This document shows positions 33,528 to 41,133 of a stretch of DNA of 64,000 bases, piece after piece. Location: the NCBI GenBank assembly GCA_002699125.1, contig PABI01000086.1:1-64000 (forward strand), written 5' to 3'. Both the position numbers and the translations under genes were made by a program. The DNA is from Anaerolineaceae bacterium (lineage in GTDB: Bacteria > Chloroflexota > Anaerolineae > Promineifilales > Promineifilaceae). Numbering within the stretch: the stretch's first letter is position 1; every line of letters begins with the position of its first letter. The notes beneath the pieces were generated by a model that saw nothing but the letters and a program-made list of their open reading frames with translations, ran no database searches and was not told the DNA's origin.

Positions 33528-34865
33528 ATGACCTCATTCAATGAAAATGCAGCCTATAATTTAAAGGTTGTTGTCAACGAAACAAGCATAAAGCCAGATA
33601 CGCTGCGCGCCTGGGAGCGTCGTTACGGATTGCCCGCTCCAAGTCGTACTTCTGGCGGACACCGTCTCTATTCAGACAAAGATATTGCCACCATCAAATG
33701 GCTGATGGCTCGCCAGGGGGAAGGGTTGAGCATCAGCCGGGCTGTGAAGCTGTGGCACAGCCTGGAAGCAGAAGGCAAATCACCGCTGCGCGTGCCTGAA
33801 TACCAGGAAAATAGTCAACCGACAGTAAAAACATTGGCCACGACCAAGATAGATGACATGCGAACCGCCTGGATTGAAGCCTGTCTTAATTTTGATGAGG
33901 CATCTGCTGAATATATCTTGACCCAGGCATTTGCTTTGTACCAACCAGAAACGGTTCTGACCCAGCTTTTGCAAAAAGGGTTAGCCAAAATTGGTGAGCT
34001 GTGGTTCAAAGATGAGGTTTCTGTGCAGCAAGAGCATTTTGCCTCAGCATTGGCCATGCGCCGCCTTAACAGCCTGCTGGCCGCATCTCCCGCGCCCACC
34101 CGCTCCGGCCGCATCCTTATTGGCTGCCCGCCCCATGAAGACCACACTTTTGCCCCGTTGGCCCTTACTATTTTGCTGCGCTATCGTGGCTGGGAGATGA
34201 TCTATTTGGGGGCGAACGTGCCATTAAGCCGCTTTGTGGGCACCGTTGAGTCGATTAAACCTGATTTAATTATTTTAACGGCGCAGCAGCTGTTTACGGC
34301 CGCAAAATTATTTGAGGTCGCTAAAACAGTTTCTGAGGAACAAAATGTGAAGCTGGCGTTTGGCGGCCGTATTTTTAGCATCGTGCCCCGCTTGCGCCAT
34401 CGCATCCCGGGTTATTTTCTTGGGGAAACAATAGAAGAAGCCACCGAAATTGTTGATCGGCTGCTGACGTTTTCTGTTCCTGTACCGGCCACAGAAAATG
34501 TTCCCGATTTTTATCGCGAGGCGCTGACTGCTTTCCGTGAAAATCAGGCGCTCATCGAAGCGGCCGCATGGAATTCACTGAAGTCTGGCGGACTTCCTTA
34601 CGAACATTACACCAACGCCAATTTGCACCTTTCGCGGGATATTTATGCCGCATTGACGTTTGGCGATATTGAATTTTTGGGTGCCGAGATTGCCTGGGTA
34701 GAAAAGCTGCTGCTTAATTACAGTATGCCGGTTGAGATGCTGCAACATTATCTGCACGCGTATCATCAGGCGGCCGAAGAATTTTTGACCGGTCCGGCGG
34801 AGCTGGTTGTTGATTGGCTGGCAGAAGCTGAGCGCAATCTTGCCCTGGTTACCGATTCTGACTGA
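33528..34865 (+). CDS. MerR-type B12-dependent photoreceptor repressor (CarH/LitR family)
   Basis: 445-residue light-sensing repressor. N-terminal MerR HTH with the family signature ETSIKPDTLRAWERRYGLPAP and RTSGGHRLYSDKDI; B12-binding region with W-x9-EH (ELWFKDEVSVQQEHF, about W159, E169, H170), the mark of adenosylcobalamin photosensors, and CPPHEDHTFAPLAL holding the probable axial His (about H206) and the RGWEMIYLGANVP Rossmann part. The C-terminal 150 residues beyond the B12 domain are not recognised and make it longer than Thermus CarH (about 285). In the dark, B12-bound tetramers bind DNA; light breaks them. GTG at 33513 is another possible start. Confidence 0.88.
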   Translation: MTSFNENAAYNLKVVVNETSIKPDTLRAWERRYGLPAPSRTSGGHRLYSDKDIATIKWLMARQGEGLSISRAVKLWHSLEAEGKSPLRVPEYQENSQPTVKTLATTKIDDMRTAWIEACLNFDEASAEYILTQAFALYQPETVLTQLLQKGLAKIGELWFKDEVSVQQEHFASALAMRRLNSLLAASPAPTRSGRILIGCPPHEDHTFAPLALTILLRYRGWEMIYLGANVPLSRFVGTVESIKPDLIILTAQQLFTAAKLFEVAKTVSEEQNVKLAFGGRIFSIVPRLRHRIPGYFLGETIEEATEIVDRLLTFSVPVPATENVPDFYREALTAFRENQALIEAAAWNSLKSGGLPYEHYTNANLHLSRDIYAALTFGDIEFLGAEIAWVEKLLLNYSMPVEMLQHYLHAYHQAAEEFLTGPAELVVDWLAEAERNLALVTDSD

Positions 34866-34895
34866 TAGTCAGGTTTTATCGTCAAAGGATATGCT

Positions 34896-36308
34896 ATGAA
34901 AACGGCCGTCTGGTGGATTCGCCGTGATTTGCGCCTGACAGATAACCAGGCGCTGGCGGCTGCGCGTCAGGCGGCTGAGCAGGTGATTCCCCTTTTTATT
35001 GTTGATCCCTTTTTTGAGAAAAGCGAGTACACAGGCCGGAAGCGCCGGTTTTTTTTATGGGGCGGATTGCACCAGCTGGATGTCGCTTTGCGCCAGCGCG
35101 GCAGCCGCCTGATTGTGAGATACGGCCGTCCCCAGGAAATGCTGGCTAAAATTTTGGAGGAAGGCAAAGCTGAAGCCATCTTTGCCGAGGAAGATTTCAC
35201 CAGCTATGCGCGCCGCCGCGACAGCCAGATTGCCGAATCGTTGCCGCTCCACCTGGAAGCGGGCGTGGTGGTGCATCCGCCTGGCACGGTGCTCAAACAG
35301 GATGGCGATCCATATACGGTATTCACGCCGTTTAAGAAAAATGCCTGGCTGGAACGGCCGTTACCGCAACAATCCTCCATTTTACCTGCCCCCAACACGA
35401 TCAATACGCCAAAATCAATTCAATCCGACGCGCTGCCCGGCGAACTTGAACTGCCCGAGGACGTGCTGTTTCCTCCGGGCGAGGCAGAAGCCCAGCGGCG
35501 CTTGCAATATTTCGCTCGAAACGGCATCGATCAGTATGCGCAGGACCGGGATACCGTTGCCCTCAACGGCACGTCGCAGCTGTCGCCCTACCTGCGTTTT
35601 GGCATGATTTCGGTGCGGCAAGCGGTGGTTACGGCCGTTACCTGCATGAAAAACGCCAGCAGCAAGGAGGCTCGCAAAGGAGCCGAAACGTGGCTAAGTG
35701 AACTAATCTGGCGCGAATTTTATGTACACATTTTGTACCATTTTCCCCATGTGCTGCACCGCAGCTTTCGCCCAGAATACGACGAGATCAAATGGCGCAA
35801 TGATGAAGATGAGTTTGCGGCGTGGTGTAACGGCCGTACCGGTTACCCACTCGTCGATGCCGCCATGCGCCAGCTAACCACCACTGGCTGGATGCACAAC
35901 CGGGCACGGATGGTTGTCGCTTCGTTTTTGGTAAAAGATTTGCTGATTGATTGGCGCTGGGGGGAGAAATTTTTCATGCAGCATCTGGTTGATGGCGATC
36001 CGGCGGCCAATAACGGCGGCTGGCAGTGGACCGCCGGCACGGGCACCGACGCCGCACCTTACTTCCGCATCTTCAACCCTACCTCTCAGGCCAAAAAACA
36101 TGACCCTGAGGGCGAGTTTATTCGCCGCTGGCTGCCCGAACTGGGCGACGTGCCTGACGACTACATCCACGAACCGTGGGAGATGCCGCCCCTGGTCCAA
36201 AAATCAGCCAATTGCCAGATTGGCGAAGATTATCCGGCACCTATCGTAAACCATCACAAAGCGCGGGATTGGACGCTAGCCGCCTACAAAAACGCCCGCG
36301 AAGCATAA
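34896..36308 (+). CDS. phr: Deoxyribodipyrimidine photolyase (cryptochrome/photolyase class I)
   Basis: 470-residue enzyme that reverses UV dimers with light. N-terminal antenna-binding Rossmann domain (VWWIRRDLRLTDNQAL), C-terminal FAD domain with WLSELIWREFYVHILY, GRTGYPLVDAAMRQL, WMHNRARMVVASFLVKDL and the hallmark GGWQWTAGTGTDAAPYFRIFNP. Thirty bases behind the carH-like gene, in one operon, so it should be light-induced. The ACGGCCGT word begins at codon 2-3 (MKTAVWW). Confidence 0.95.
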   Translation: MKTAVWWIRRDLRLTDNQALAAARQAAEQVIPLFIVDPFFEKSEYTGRKRRFFLWGGLHQLDVALRQRGSRLIVRYGRPQEMLAKILEEGKAEAIFAEEDFTSYARRRDSQIAESLPLHLEAGVVVHPPGTVLKQDGDPYTVFTPFKKNAWLERPLPQQSSILPAPNTINTPKSIQSDALPGELELPEDVLFPPGEAEAQRRLQYFARNGIDQYAQDRDTVALNGTSQLSPYLRFGMISVRQAVVTAVTCMKNASSKEARKGAETWLSELIWREFYVHILYHFPHVLHRSFRPEYDEIKWRNDEDEFAAWCNGRTGYPLVDAAMRQLTTTGWMHNRARMVVASFLVKDLLIDWRWGEKFFMQHLVDGDPAANNGGWQWTAGTGTDAAPYFRIFNPTSQAKKHDPEGEFIRRWLPELGDVPDDYIHEPWEMPPLVQKSANCQIGEDYPAPIVNHHKARDWTLAAYKNAREA

Positions 36309-36314
36309 GGACGT

Positions 36315-36385
36315 AATAGATAACTTCGGTTTCTTTGTGCAGCTCTGTGTTTCCTCTGCGTAACTCTGTGTTCCGCTTTTATAAC
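36315..36385. repeat. AGCTCTGTGTTTCCTCTGCG tract
   Basis: Iterated CTCTGTGTTTC/CTCTGCGTAAC words fill the gap between photolyase and the RING-like gene, related to the CAGAG repeats elsewhere. Confidence 0.6.
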
Positions 36386-36858
36386 GCAAGAAGAAGAACA
36401 ATTTGGGGCAATACGAGGCCAGCTTCGGGAACGCGGTATTGCCAGCCTAGCACTTCCAGCATGATGTAGTCGGCAATGGCCCACAGCCCAAAACAGCCAA
36501 TTGAAAAGAAGATAATGGCAATGGCAATACCCACCAGCAGGCAACCTTGCCCGCAGCCAAACCGGTTGGCGGTGCGTTGAATACGGCCGTTTACATTGGC
36601 ATCTGGTTCTGGATTTGGGGGTGAATTTCTTGGTGGTGCAGCTTCCCTGGCAGCTGATTCCGTTTCGATTTCCCCCTGTCCACGACAGCCGTAGGCGGCA
36701 CACTTGTTGCCATGTGCCCGCCAGCAGTGGGTGTGGTGGCGGCTGCTGTCTTCCGGGCAAACCACAATTTCATCCCCCGGCGCAAATGGATTTTTGCACA
36801 GAACACATTCGTCGCCCAAAAACGGGGATTGTTTGGTGATGGTAATGGGGGAGAGCAT
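36379..36858 (-). CDS. RING-like zinc protein with C-terminal membrane helix
   Basis: 159 residues. N-terminal treble-clef zinc region: CVLCKNPFAPGDEIVVCPEDSSRHHTHCWRAHGNKCAAYGC (read in pieces: CVLC, VCPEDS, HHTHCW, KCAAYGC), a C4-H-C-type arrangement like prokaryotic RING domains. Residues about 65-95 are a polar linker, and one or two TM segments follow (GCLLVGIAIAIIFFSIGCFGLWAIADYIML). Last gene of the ubiquitin-like cluster; an E3 or adaptor role is inference. Starts with SPITITKQ, resembling the PLTIT motif of two neighbours. Confidence 0.7.
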   Translation of the reverse strand: MLSPITITKQSPFLGDECVLCKNPFAPGDEIVVCPEDSSRHHTHCWRAHGNKCAAYGCRGQGEIETESAAREAAPPRNSPPNPEPDANVNGRIQRTANRFGCGQGCLLVGIAIAIIFFSIGCFGLWAIADYIMLEVLGWQYRVPEAGLVLPQIVLLLAL

Positions 36859-36921
36859 GGGGAAGAGATTGGAGATTTGAGATTGGAAATTAATCTCTAA
36901 TCTCCAGTCTCCAATCTCCTT
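36858..36921. repeat. GAGATTGGAGATT long hairpin
   Basis: GAGATTGGAGATTTGAGATT is answered by AATCTCTAATCTCCAGTCTC and CAATCTCC across about 64 bases. It separates the two RING-like genes. Confidence 0.75.
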
Positions 36922-37344
36922 TTAACCAATTCTGATTTGGTCTAAAAGCCACTTGAAAAGACGTTGCAACAAACTGGGTCGACGCAACTGCTCCACCTGG
37001 CGGCGCTGTTCTTCTTTGAGCCGTTTTGTCTGAGCGGAACGGCCGTTGGCTGATGGCCGTGGCAAATCTGTATACTTTATGCTTAAAACCGGACTGACAG
37101 GTGTGCCATAAATTTTGAATTTGTCGTGGGCACAGCCCAGCACAGCACACTTGCCGCCACCCTGTTCCCAGCATACCTTATGGTAGAGCGTACCGCATTT
37201 GGCACAGATGACCGGCTGTAATTCCCGGTCTTCAACAAACTTCTCCACCGGATTGGCGCAAATGGGACAATGCAGGCTCAGTTGATTGGCCTCCTGAATG
37301 TCGTTATTCGTAATGGTGAGGGGGGGCATTTCCTGTTCGTCCAT
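36922..37344 (-). CDS. Second RING-like zinc protein, soluble
   Basis: 140 residues. Zinc region at about 26-70: CPICANPVEKF, VICAKCGTLYHKVCW, GGKCAVLGC, i.e. CxxC...CxxC-x4-H-x2-C...C-x4-C, a good binuclear RING/treble-clef pattern. The N-terminus reads PPLTITNNDIQEANQ, nearly the same as PLTITSDDIPPANQ in the 399-residue neighbour. The C-terminal third is basic and helical (RSAQTKRLKEEQRRQVEQL). Next to JAMM, E2, Ubl and E1 genes, it is the best E3 candidate; no function is proven. Confidence 0.75.
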   Translation of the reverse strand: MDEQEMPPLTITNNDIQEANQLSLHCPICANPVEKFVEDRELQPVICAKCGTLYHKVCWEQGGGKCAVLGCAHDKFKIYGTPVSPVLSIKYTDLPRPSANGRSAQTKRLKEEQRRQVEQLRRPSLLQRLFKWLLDQIRIG

Positions 37345-37382
37345 TTTTCAGTAATCAATCTTTCGTTACGGGCATTATACAC

Positions 37383-37475
37383 TTACGGTAATCAGTTGTC
37401 AGTAATTAGTAAACAGTACTTAATCTATATCACCGACTGATTACTGAACACAGTTCACTGATTACTGAAAATTAC
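37383..37475. repeat. GTAATCAGT/ACTGATTAC iterated hairpin
   Basis: GGTAATCAGTTGTCAGTAAT and later ACTGATTACTGAAC and ACTGATTACTGAAA. The units face each other, giving a long hairpin between the RING-like and JAMM genes. Confidence 0.7.
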
Positions 37476-38698
37476 CAGCTGCCAGCGGCCCATTCTGGCC
37501 AGTAAAAACTGTGCCGGGAAACCTGCGTTTTCTCCCGATTCCAACTAAAAAAGCCGCTGGTTTGGGCGCGAGGATCCAGTACGTAGGCCACGTGCCAGAT
37601 CTGCGTAAAAAAGTTCTGGTGTATGAATAAATCCATCCCTGACAAAAAGATGCCAAAGCCGGGATGGGTATGGTACCAGCCGACGATTACGGCCGTTTCA
37701 TCCGGGTACCGTTCGTGCAGCTTGTCGGTCATGTAGCGCCAGCTTTCTGGCGTATAGGTCACGCTGGCACCATGCATCACCGTGTGTTTGGCGATGATCG
37801 TATCCAAGATGTGCACCCGGTAACGGCCGTCTGGCTGTTTTTCCGGGCGCGGGCCAATGAGCACCCCGGCTACTTCCCGATTCATGCTGCTGAGGGCGTG
37901 CGCCTGAGCCGCACGCAGGGCAGGCTCCTCAATGGTAATGTCCACGGCCGCAGGCGTCGGATCGCCTGACGGTAGATGTCGCCCGGCAATGCGCACCCGG
38001 GCCCGGCTGGGGGCAATGACCGTATCAGTCGTTTCCGTGTCGGGCGGCGCTTCACGCTCCTCGTGTACCGGTTCTGGCTCAGAGACGATGATGCCATCAA
38101 ACTCATCCTCTGTCTGGGCAACGGGCGCCGGTTCAGGCATTGGCTCGGGTTCTTGTTCAGGTTCAACGGCCGTATCTGCCAAAGCTTCTTCTTCAGCCAC
38201 AACGGGTTCCACGGCTTCCGTTTCGACCGCGGCTGCCTCTGGTGCCTCATCTATTTGGGCGGAAACCGCAGACTCTGCTTCGGCCACTTCTTCTGCTGGC
38301 GGCTCTTCAACCACCGCTGCGACGGCCTGTTCTGGGTGACTCAATTCAGGTGCGCTGGTGGAAGCGGCCGTTTCTACCACCATTTTTGCCAGCCATTCCC
38401 GCGATGGGGCAACCGGTTCACCGGTGGCATCTACGACGTCCATAGCCATCTGCACGGTGCTGTCTTTGGCTAAATCGACCAGCTTGATTTCACGATATGT
38501 TTGCCACACCTCTGCTTCTAGCTGGTCAGCAAAGGCCTGCAATTCAGCCAGCGTGCATTCATGCAGCGTTTTGTGGCTGTCATCCAGCTGCACCAGCTCG
38601 GTGGGTGTTAGGCGGATATTAGCAGAAACGGCCGTTTCATGGCCCGGTAAATGAATTTGAATAATCGCCACGTAATGTGTCGTTGTTGTCTCTGTCAT
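37472..38698 (-). CDS. JAMM-domain deubiquitinase-like protein with acidic linker
   Basis: 408 residues. Residues 1-100 form an unrecognised folded part (HYVAIIQIHLPGHETAVSAN, TLAELQAFADQLEAEVWQTY) that might be a ubiquitin-like or binding module. Residues about 115-225 are a very acidic, Ala/Glu/Pro-rich linker. Residues about 255-408 are the JAB/MPN domain with E275 (REVAGVLIG) and the metal motif WYHTHPGFGIFLSGMD (H343, H345, D356). It should be an active isopeptidase that removes the cluster's Ubl. No TM is seen. Confidence 0.88.
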   Translation of the reverse strand: MTETTTTHYVAIIQIHLPGHETAVSANIRLTPTELVQLDDSHKTLHECTLAELQAFADQLEAEVWQTYREIKLVDLAKDSTVQMAMDVVDATGEPVAPSREWLAKMVVETAASTSAPELSHPEQAVAAVVEEPPAEEVAEAESAVSAQIDEAPEAAAVETEAVEPVVAEEEALADTAVEPEQEPEPMPEPAPVAQTEDEFDGIIVSEPEPVHEEREAPPDTETTDTVIAPSRARVRIAGRHLPSGDPTPAAVDITIEEPALRAAQAHALSSMNREVAGVLIGPRPEKQPDGRYRVHILDTIIAKHTVMHGASVTYTPESWRYMTDKLHERYPDETAVIVGWYHTHPGFGIFLSGMDLFIHQNFFTQIWHVAYVLDPRAQTSGFFSWNREKTQVSRHSFYWPEWAAGSW

Positions 38699-38717
38699 AT
38701 ATTTTAAGATCCCAAAA

Positions 38718-38802
38718 AAATAGAACGCTGATTTACCTGATTACCCTGATTGAAAATCAAAAGATCAGGCAAATGTCGCCAGGCGACCGCTTCGCGTACA
38801 GG
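38718..38802. repeat. CTGATT iterated tract with a recurring 20-mer
   Basis: CTGATTTACCTGATTACCCT and mirrored TCAAAAGATCAGG, then GGCGACCGCTTCGCGTACAG (38782-38801). That 20-mer is identical to 61857-61876. Confidence 0.65.
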
Positions 38803-38817
38803 GTGGTCTGCGTACTA

Positions 38818-40038
38818 TTAAGGAAGTAGTTCCACAGCAATGTTACAGCTGGTTACGCCGGGTAGGGGGATGTTTTGCCGATCAACGGCCGTTAGCCGCA
38901 GTTCATAACGGCCAAAGGGCAGTTCACTGGTATCCCATTTGGTTAGCAAGCCCAAATCGGTTTGGCGGCGCTGTACGCCCGCCAGCTCCCAAAGCTCACC
39001 CCCGGCTGGTCTATATTCGATCTGGTAGCGGGCGGCATCTGGGTGAACGGCCGTGCCAAAAATGGCCACATCGTCTTCCCGCGTTACACGACTTTCTGCC
39101 ACTGGAGCCACAATGCGCAGCTGCGGATCAGCACAGCTTACCGCATTGATTGATGTTTCATCTGCCAGGCTGGCCACGACGCTTTCTAAACTGTTTACCT
39201 GCCTGCTGAGCGCCACCACCCAGCCAAAAAGCAAAAAAAACCCCAGGACAAATCCTAGAATTCCCAGCATGGTGCCATTGGACAAAGCAATACTTTGTCC
39301 GGACCCATAGGTGGCGTGAATCAACCCGGCTTCATCTACACCAGCCTCATACGAAGCGTAGAATTGTTCCGTGGCGCGCGTATGCCACACTTCAGTTTTG
39401 GCCACGCGCCAGGGGGCAAGCGGTTTGGCTTGCACATCCAGCTGTTCATAATAACCAGCGATGGGGGCGAGTGTGCCTTCTTGCCAGCCAAAGTAACTGG
39501 CCTCGTTGCCTAAAGGGTCAACCACCAGCCCCACATGCCACGGTAAGGTGAAAGCGGCCGTATGCACAACCACATCATCACTGGAGTAAAAAACACCCAG
39601 GCCAGGGTGGGTATGGAACCAGCCTACAATCTCCAAATCGGGATATTTTGTGGCCTTTTCATGGTGAATCTGGCTCCAGGCGTCGGCGGTGAAGGTGAAG
39701 TGGATGGGTCCATGATCATCATTGCGGGCGGGTAGGGCGGCAATGACGTCTAACATAAGTCGTTCGCCGTCACGGTAGGCGTGGCCCAGCAAAACACCAC
39801 CCAGCTCCGAGCGCAGATTGCTAATGCTGTGCGCCCGAATCTGGCTAAACGCCTGCTGCCGATGGCTCACCACCACCTGATTGGCTGCCGGTGACTGGCC
39901 ATGCAGGTAGGTGTTGGTCATTAGTTCGGCCAACGGCCGTTCTGGTAAACTGTCAATTTCGGGCTGGCCAATCATAGGTTCGGTTTCTTCTGGATGGCGG
40001 GTGGAACGGCCGTTAGAGAATGTTGATGCCGAGTTCAT
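38818..40038 (-). CDS. Membrane-anchored JAMM peptidase with C-terminal Ig-like domain
   Basis: 406 residues. JAB/MPN domain at about 55-200 with E78 (SELGGVLLG) and GWFHTHPGLGVFYSSDD (H142, H144, D155). One TM at about 250-272 (GILGFVLGFFLLFGWVVAL), then an outside domain (IVAPVAESRVTREDDVAIFGTAV, YQIEYRPAGGELWELAGV) of Ig/FN3 type. The JAMM domain is thus cytoplasmic if the N-terminus is inside. ATG 40038 is chosen because GGAGG lies ten bases before it; it overlaps the E2 gene by 26 bases. Another ATG at 39975 is possible. Confidence 0.85.
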   Translation of the reverse strand: MNSASTFSNGRSTRHPEETEPMIGQPEIDSLPERPLAELMTNTYLHGQSPAANQVVVSHRQQAFSQIRAHSISNLRSELGGVLLGHAYRDGERLMLDVIAALPARNDDHGPIHFTFTADAWSQIHHEKATKYPDLEIVGWFHTHPGLGVFYSSDDVVVHTAAFTLPWHVGLVVDPLGNEASYFGWQEGTLAPIAGYYEQLDVQAKPLAPWRVAKTEVWHTRATEQFYASYEAGVDEAGLIHATYGSGQSIALSNGTMLGILGFVLGFFLLFGWVVALSRQVNSLESVVASLADETSINAVSCADPQLRIVAPVAESRVTREDDVAIFGTAVHPDAARYQIEYRPAGGELWELAGVQRRQTDLGLLTKWDTSELPFGRYELRLTAVDRQNIPLPGVTSCNIAVELLP

Positions 40039-40546
40039 CCGATTCTTCCTCCCCAAGCACAATCAAATCCTCCAGCGACTGACCTTTTAAACTGCGTCGG
40101 TCGATGGGGAATATCTGCTTGTGTCGCAGCGCCCAGGCAGCTGCCTTCGAGTTCATCGGGTCCTTGGGGTCAAAATTCTTGTATTGGATCATCTCACCCA
40201 AAGTGAGCAGCAGTTCATCCAAGGTTTTGGCAGGCCACCACGCCCCGATACATACCGCCCCTGTGACATGAATGTTGGGGTGGAAGATAGGCGTGAGCCA
40301 TTTTAGCTGTGGCTGCTTTAGCGGATATTCTGCATGAAGGTAAACACTCACCTCATGCTTTTCCCGCAGCTGCGGCTTGCCCGCAGAATTAATCTTTTCC
40401 ACACCTTTACAGGTGAACTGGATCAAATATTTTTCAACCGGATCACCTTCGGTGGTAAGAATATGGATAAACTCGCTGCGATTAACCAGCGCCCGAATCC
40501 GCTCATGGTCGTTGCGCAATCTGGTTTCACGAATATCAAAGGACAT
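40013..40546 (-). CDS. E2 ubiquitin-conjugating-enzyme-like protein
   Basis: 177 residues with a complete UBC fold pattern: YPLKQPQLKWLTPIFHPNIH, then VTGAVCIGAWWPAKTLDELL and FDPKDPMNSKAAAWA. HPN is at 89-91 and the active-site Cys at 99, the same spacing as in eukaryotic E2s, and PKDPMNSKAA matches the C-terminal NPxDPLN..AA of eukaryotic E2s. It would take activated Ubl from the E1 and pass it to targets. The gene lies 90 bases after the Ubl gene and overlaps the JAMM gene. Confidence 0.92.
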   Translation of the reverse strand: MSFDIRETRLRNDHERIRALVNRSEFIHILTTEGDPVEKYLIQFTCKGVEKINSAGKPQLREKHEVSVYLHAEYPLKQPQLKWLTPIFHPNIHVTGAVCIGAWWPAKTLDELLLTLGEMIQYKNFDPKDPMNSKAAAWALRHKQIFPIDRRSLKGQSLEDLIVLGEEESDELGINIL

Positions 40547-40587
40547 GGTTTCCTCAAAAAAGGCAAAAAGCGGAAGGATGAAGCCGG

Positions 40588-40634
40588 AAATGACTTTCCT
40601 TCTCGCTTCTCACTTTTCACTTATTACTTTTTAC
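40588..40634. repeat. AGTGAAAAGTG tract between Ubl and E2 genes
   Basis: CTTCTCACTTTTCACTTATTAC and TTTTTACC, the same word as at 3505 and 4363. Confidence 0.6.
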
Positions 40635-40636
40635 CA

Positions 40637-40903
40637 TCAACCTGCTGTTACTTCAGGGAATAGGCTCAAAATATCATCCTCAACCACGCCGGCGTCAGAC
40701 AATGATTCGTCGTCACTGAGCCGTTTACCGGAGGAACGATGGTCCAGACGATAGGTGATGGGGTTGGCACCCTGGCTGGTGGGGAGTCCCATTTTGCTGA
40801 CCAGCGCCGGGATTAAACGCCGCATTGGTACGTCGTCTGGAAGTTCTACCGGGGTCTTCTTGGAACCGGTGGGATCGTAGATGATTGTTTTTATGCTTGC
40901 CAT
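40637..40903 (-). CDS. Ubiquitin-like modifier ending in Gly
   Basis: 88 residues: a beta-grasp fold in the order beta (IKTIIYDPTG), beta (KTPVELPDDVPM), helix (RRLIPALVSKMGL), beta (ITYRLDHRSSGKRL), DESLSDAGVVEDDILSLFPEV. It is close in pattern to YukD/EsaB-like proteins and ends in VTAG, with Gly already terminal, so E1 could use it without processing. Together with E1, E2 and JAMM genes it is the modifier of the cluster. GGAGG lies 11 bases upstream. A 230-base gap before it may hold its own promoter. Confidence 0.85.
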   Translation of the reverse strand: MASIKTIIYDPTGSKKTPVELPDDVPMRRLIPALVSKMGLPTSQGANPITYRLDHRSSGKRLSDDESLSDAGVVEDDILSLFPEVTAG

Positions 40904-41133
40904 TTTATAATAGCCTCCATTCGTTTTGGTTGAATTGCTTCTCGGGCCACGCGCCTGGTTTGCGGTGGATTTTCGTCAAATCAACTAGATAATACACTTG
41001 TTAATACGCAGTTTATCGCCAGGGGTTGCAATTTTTAATAGAAACCTTTTTCTGTGGAGAAAGCATCGTCAGATGCGTCCTGGCGACTCCGCTTTGCATT
41101 TGAGAATGCTCACTCCTCGTTCTAAATTTGCAC

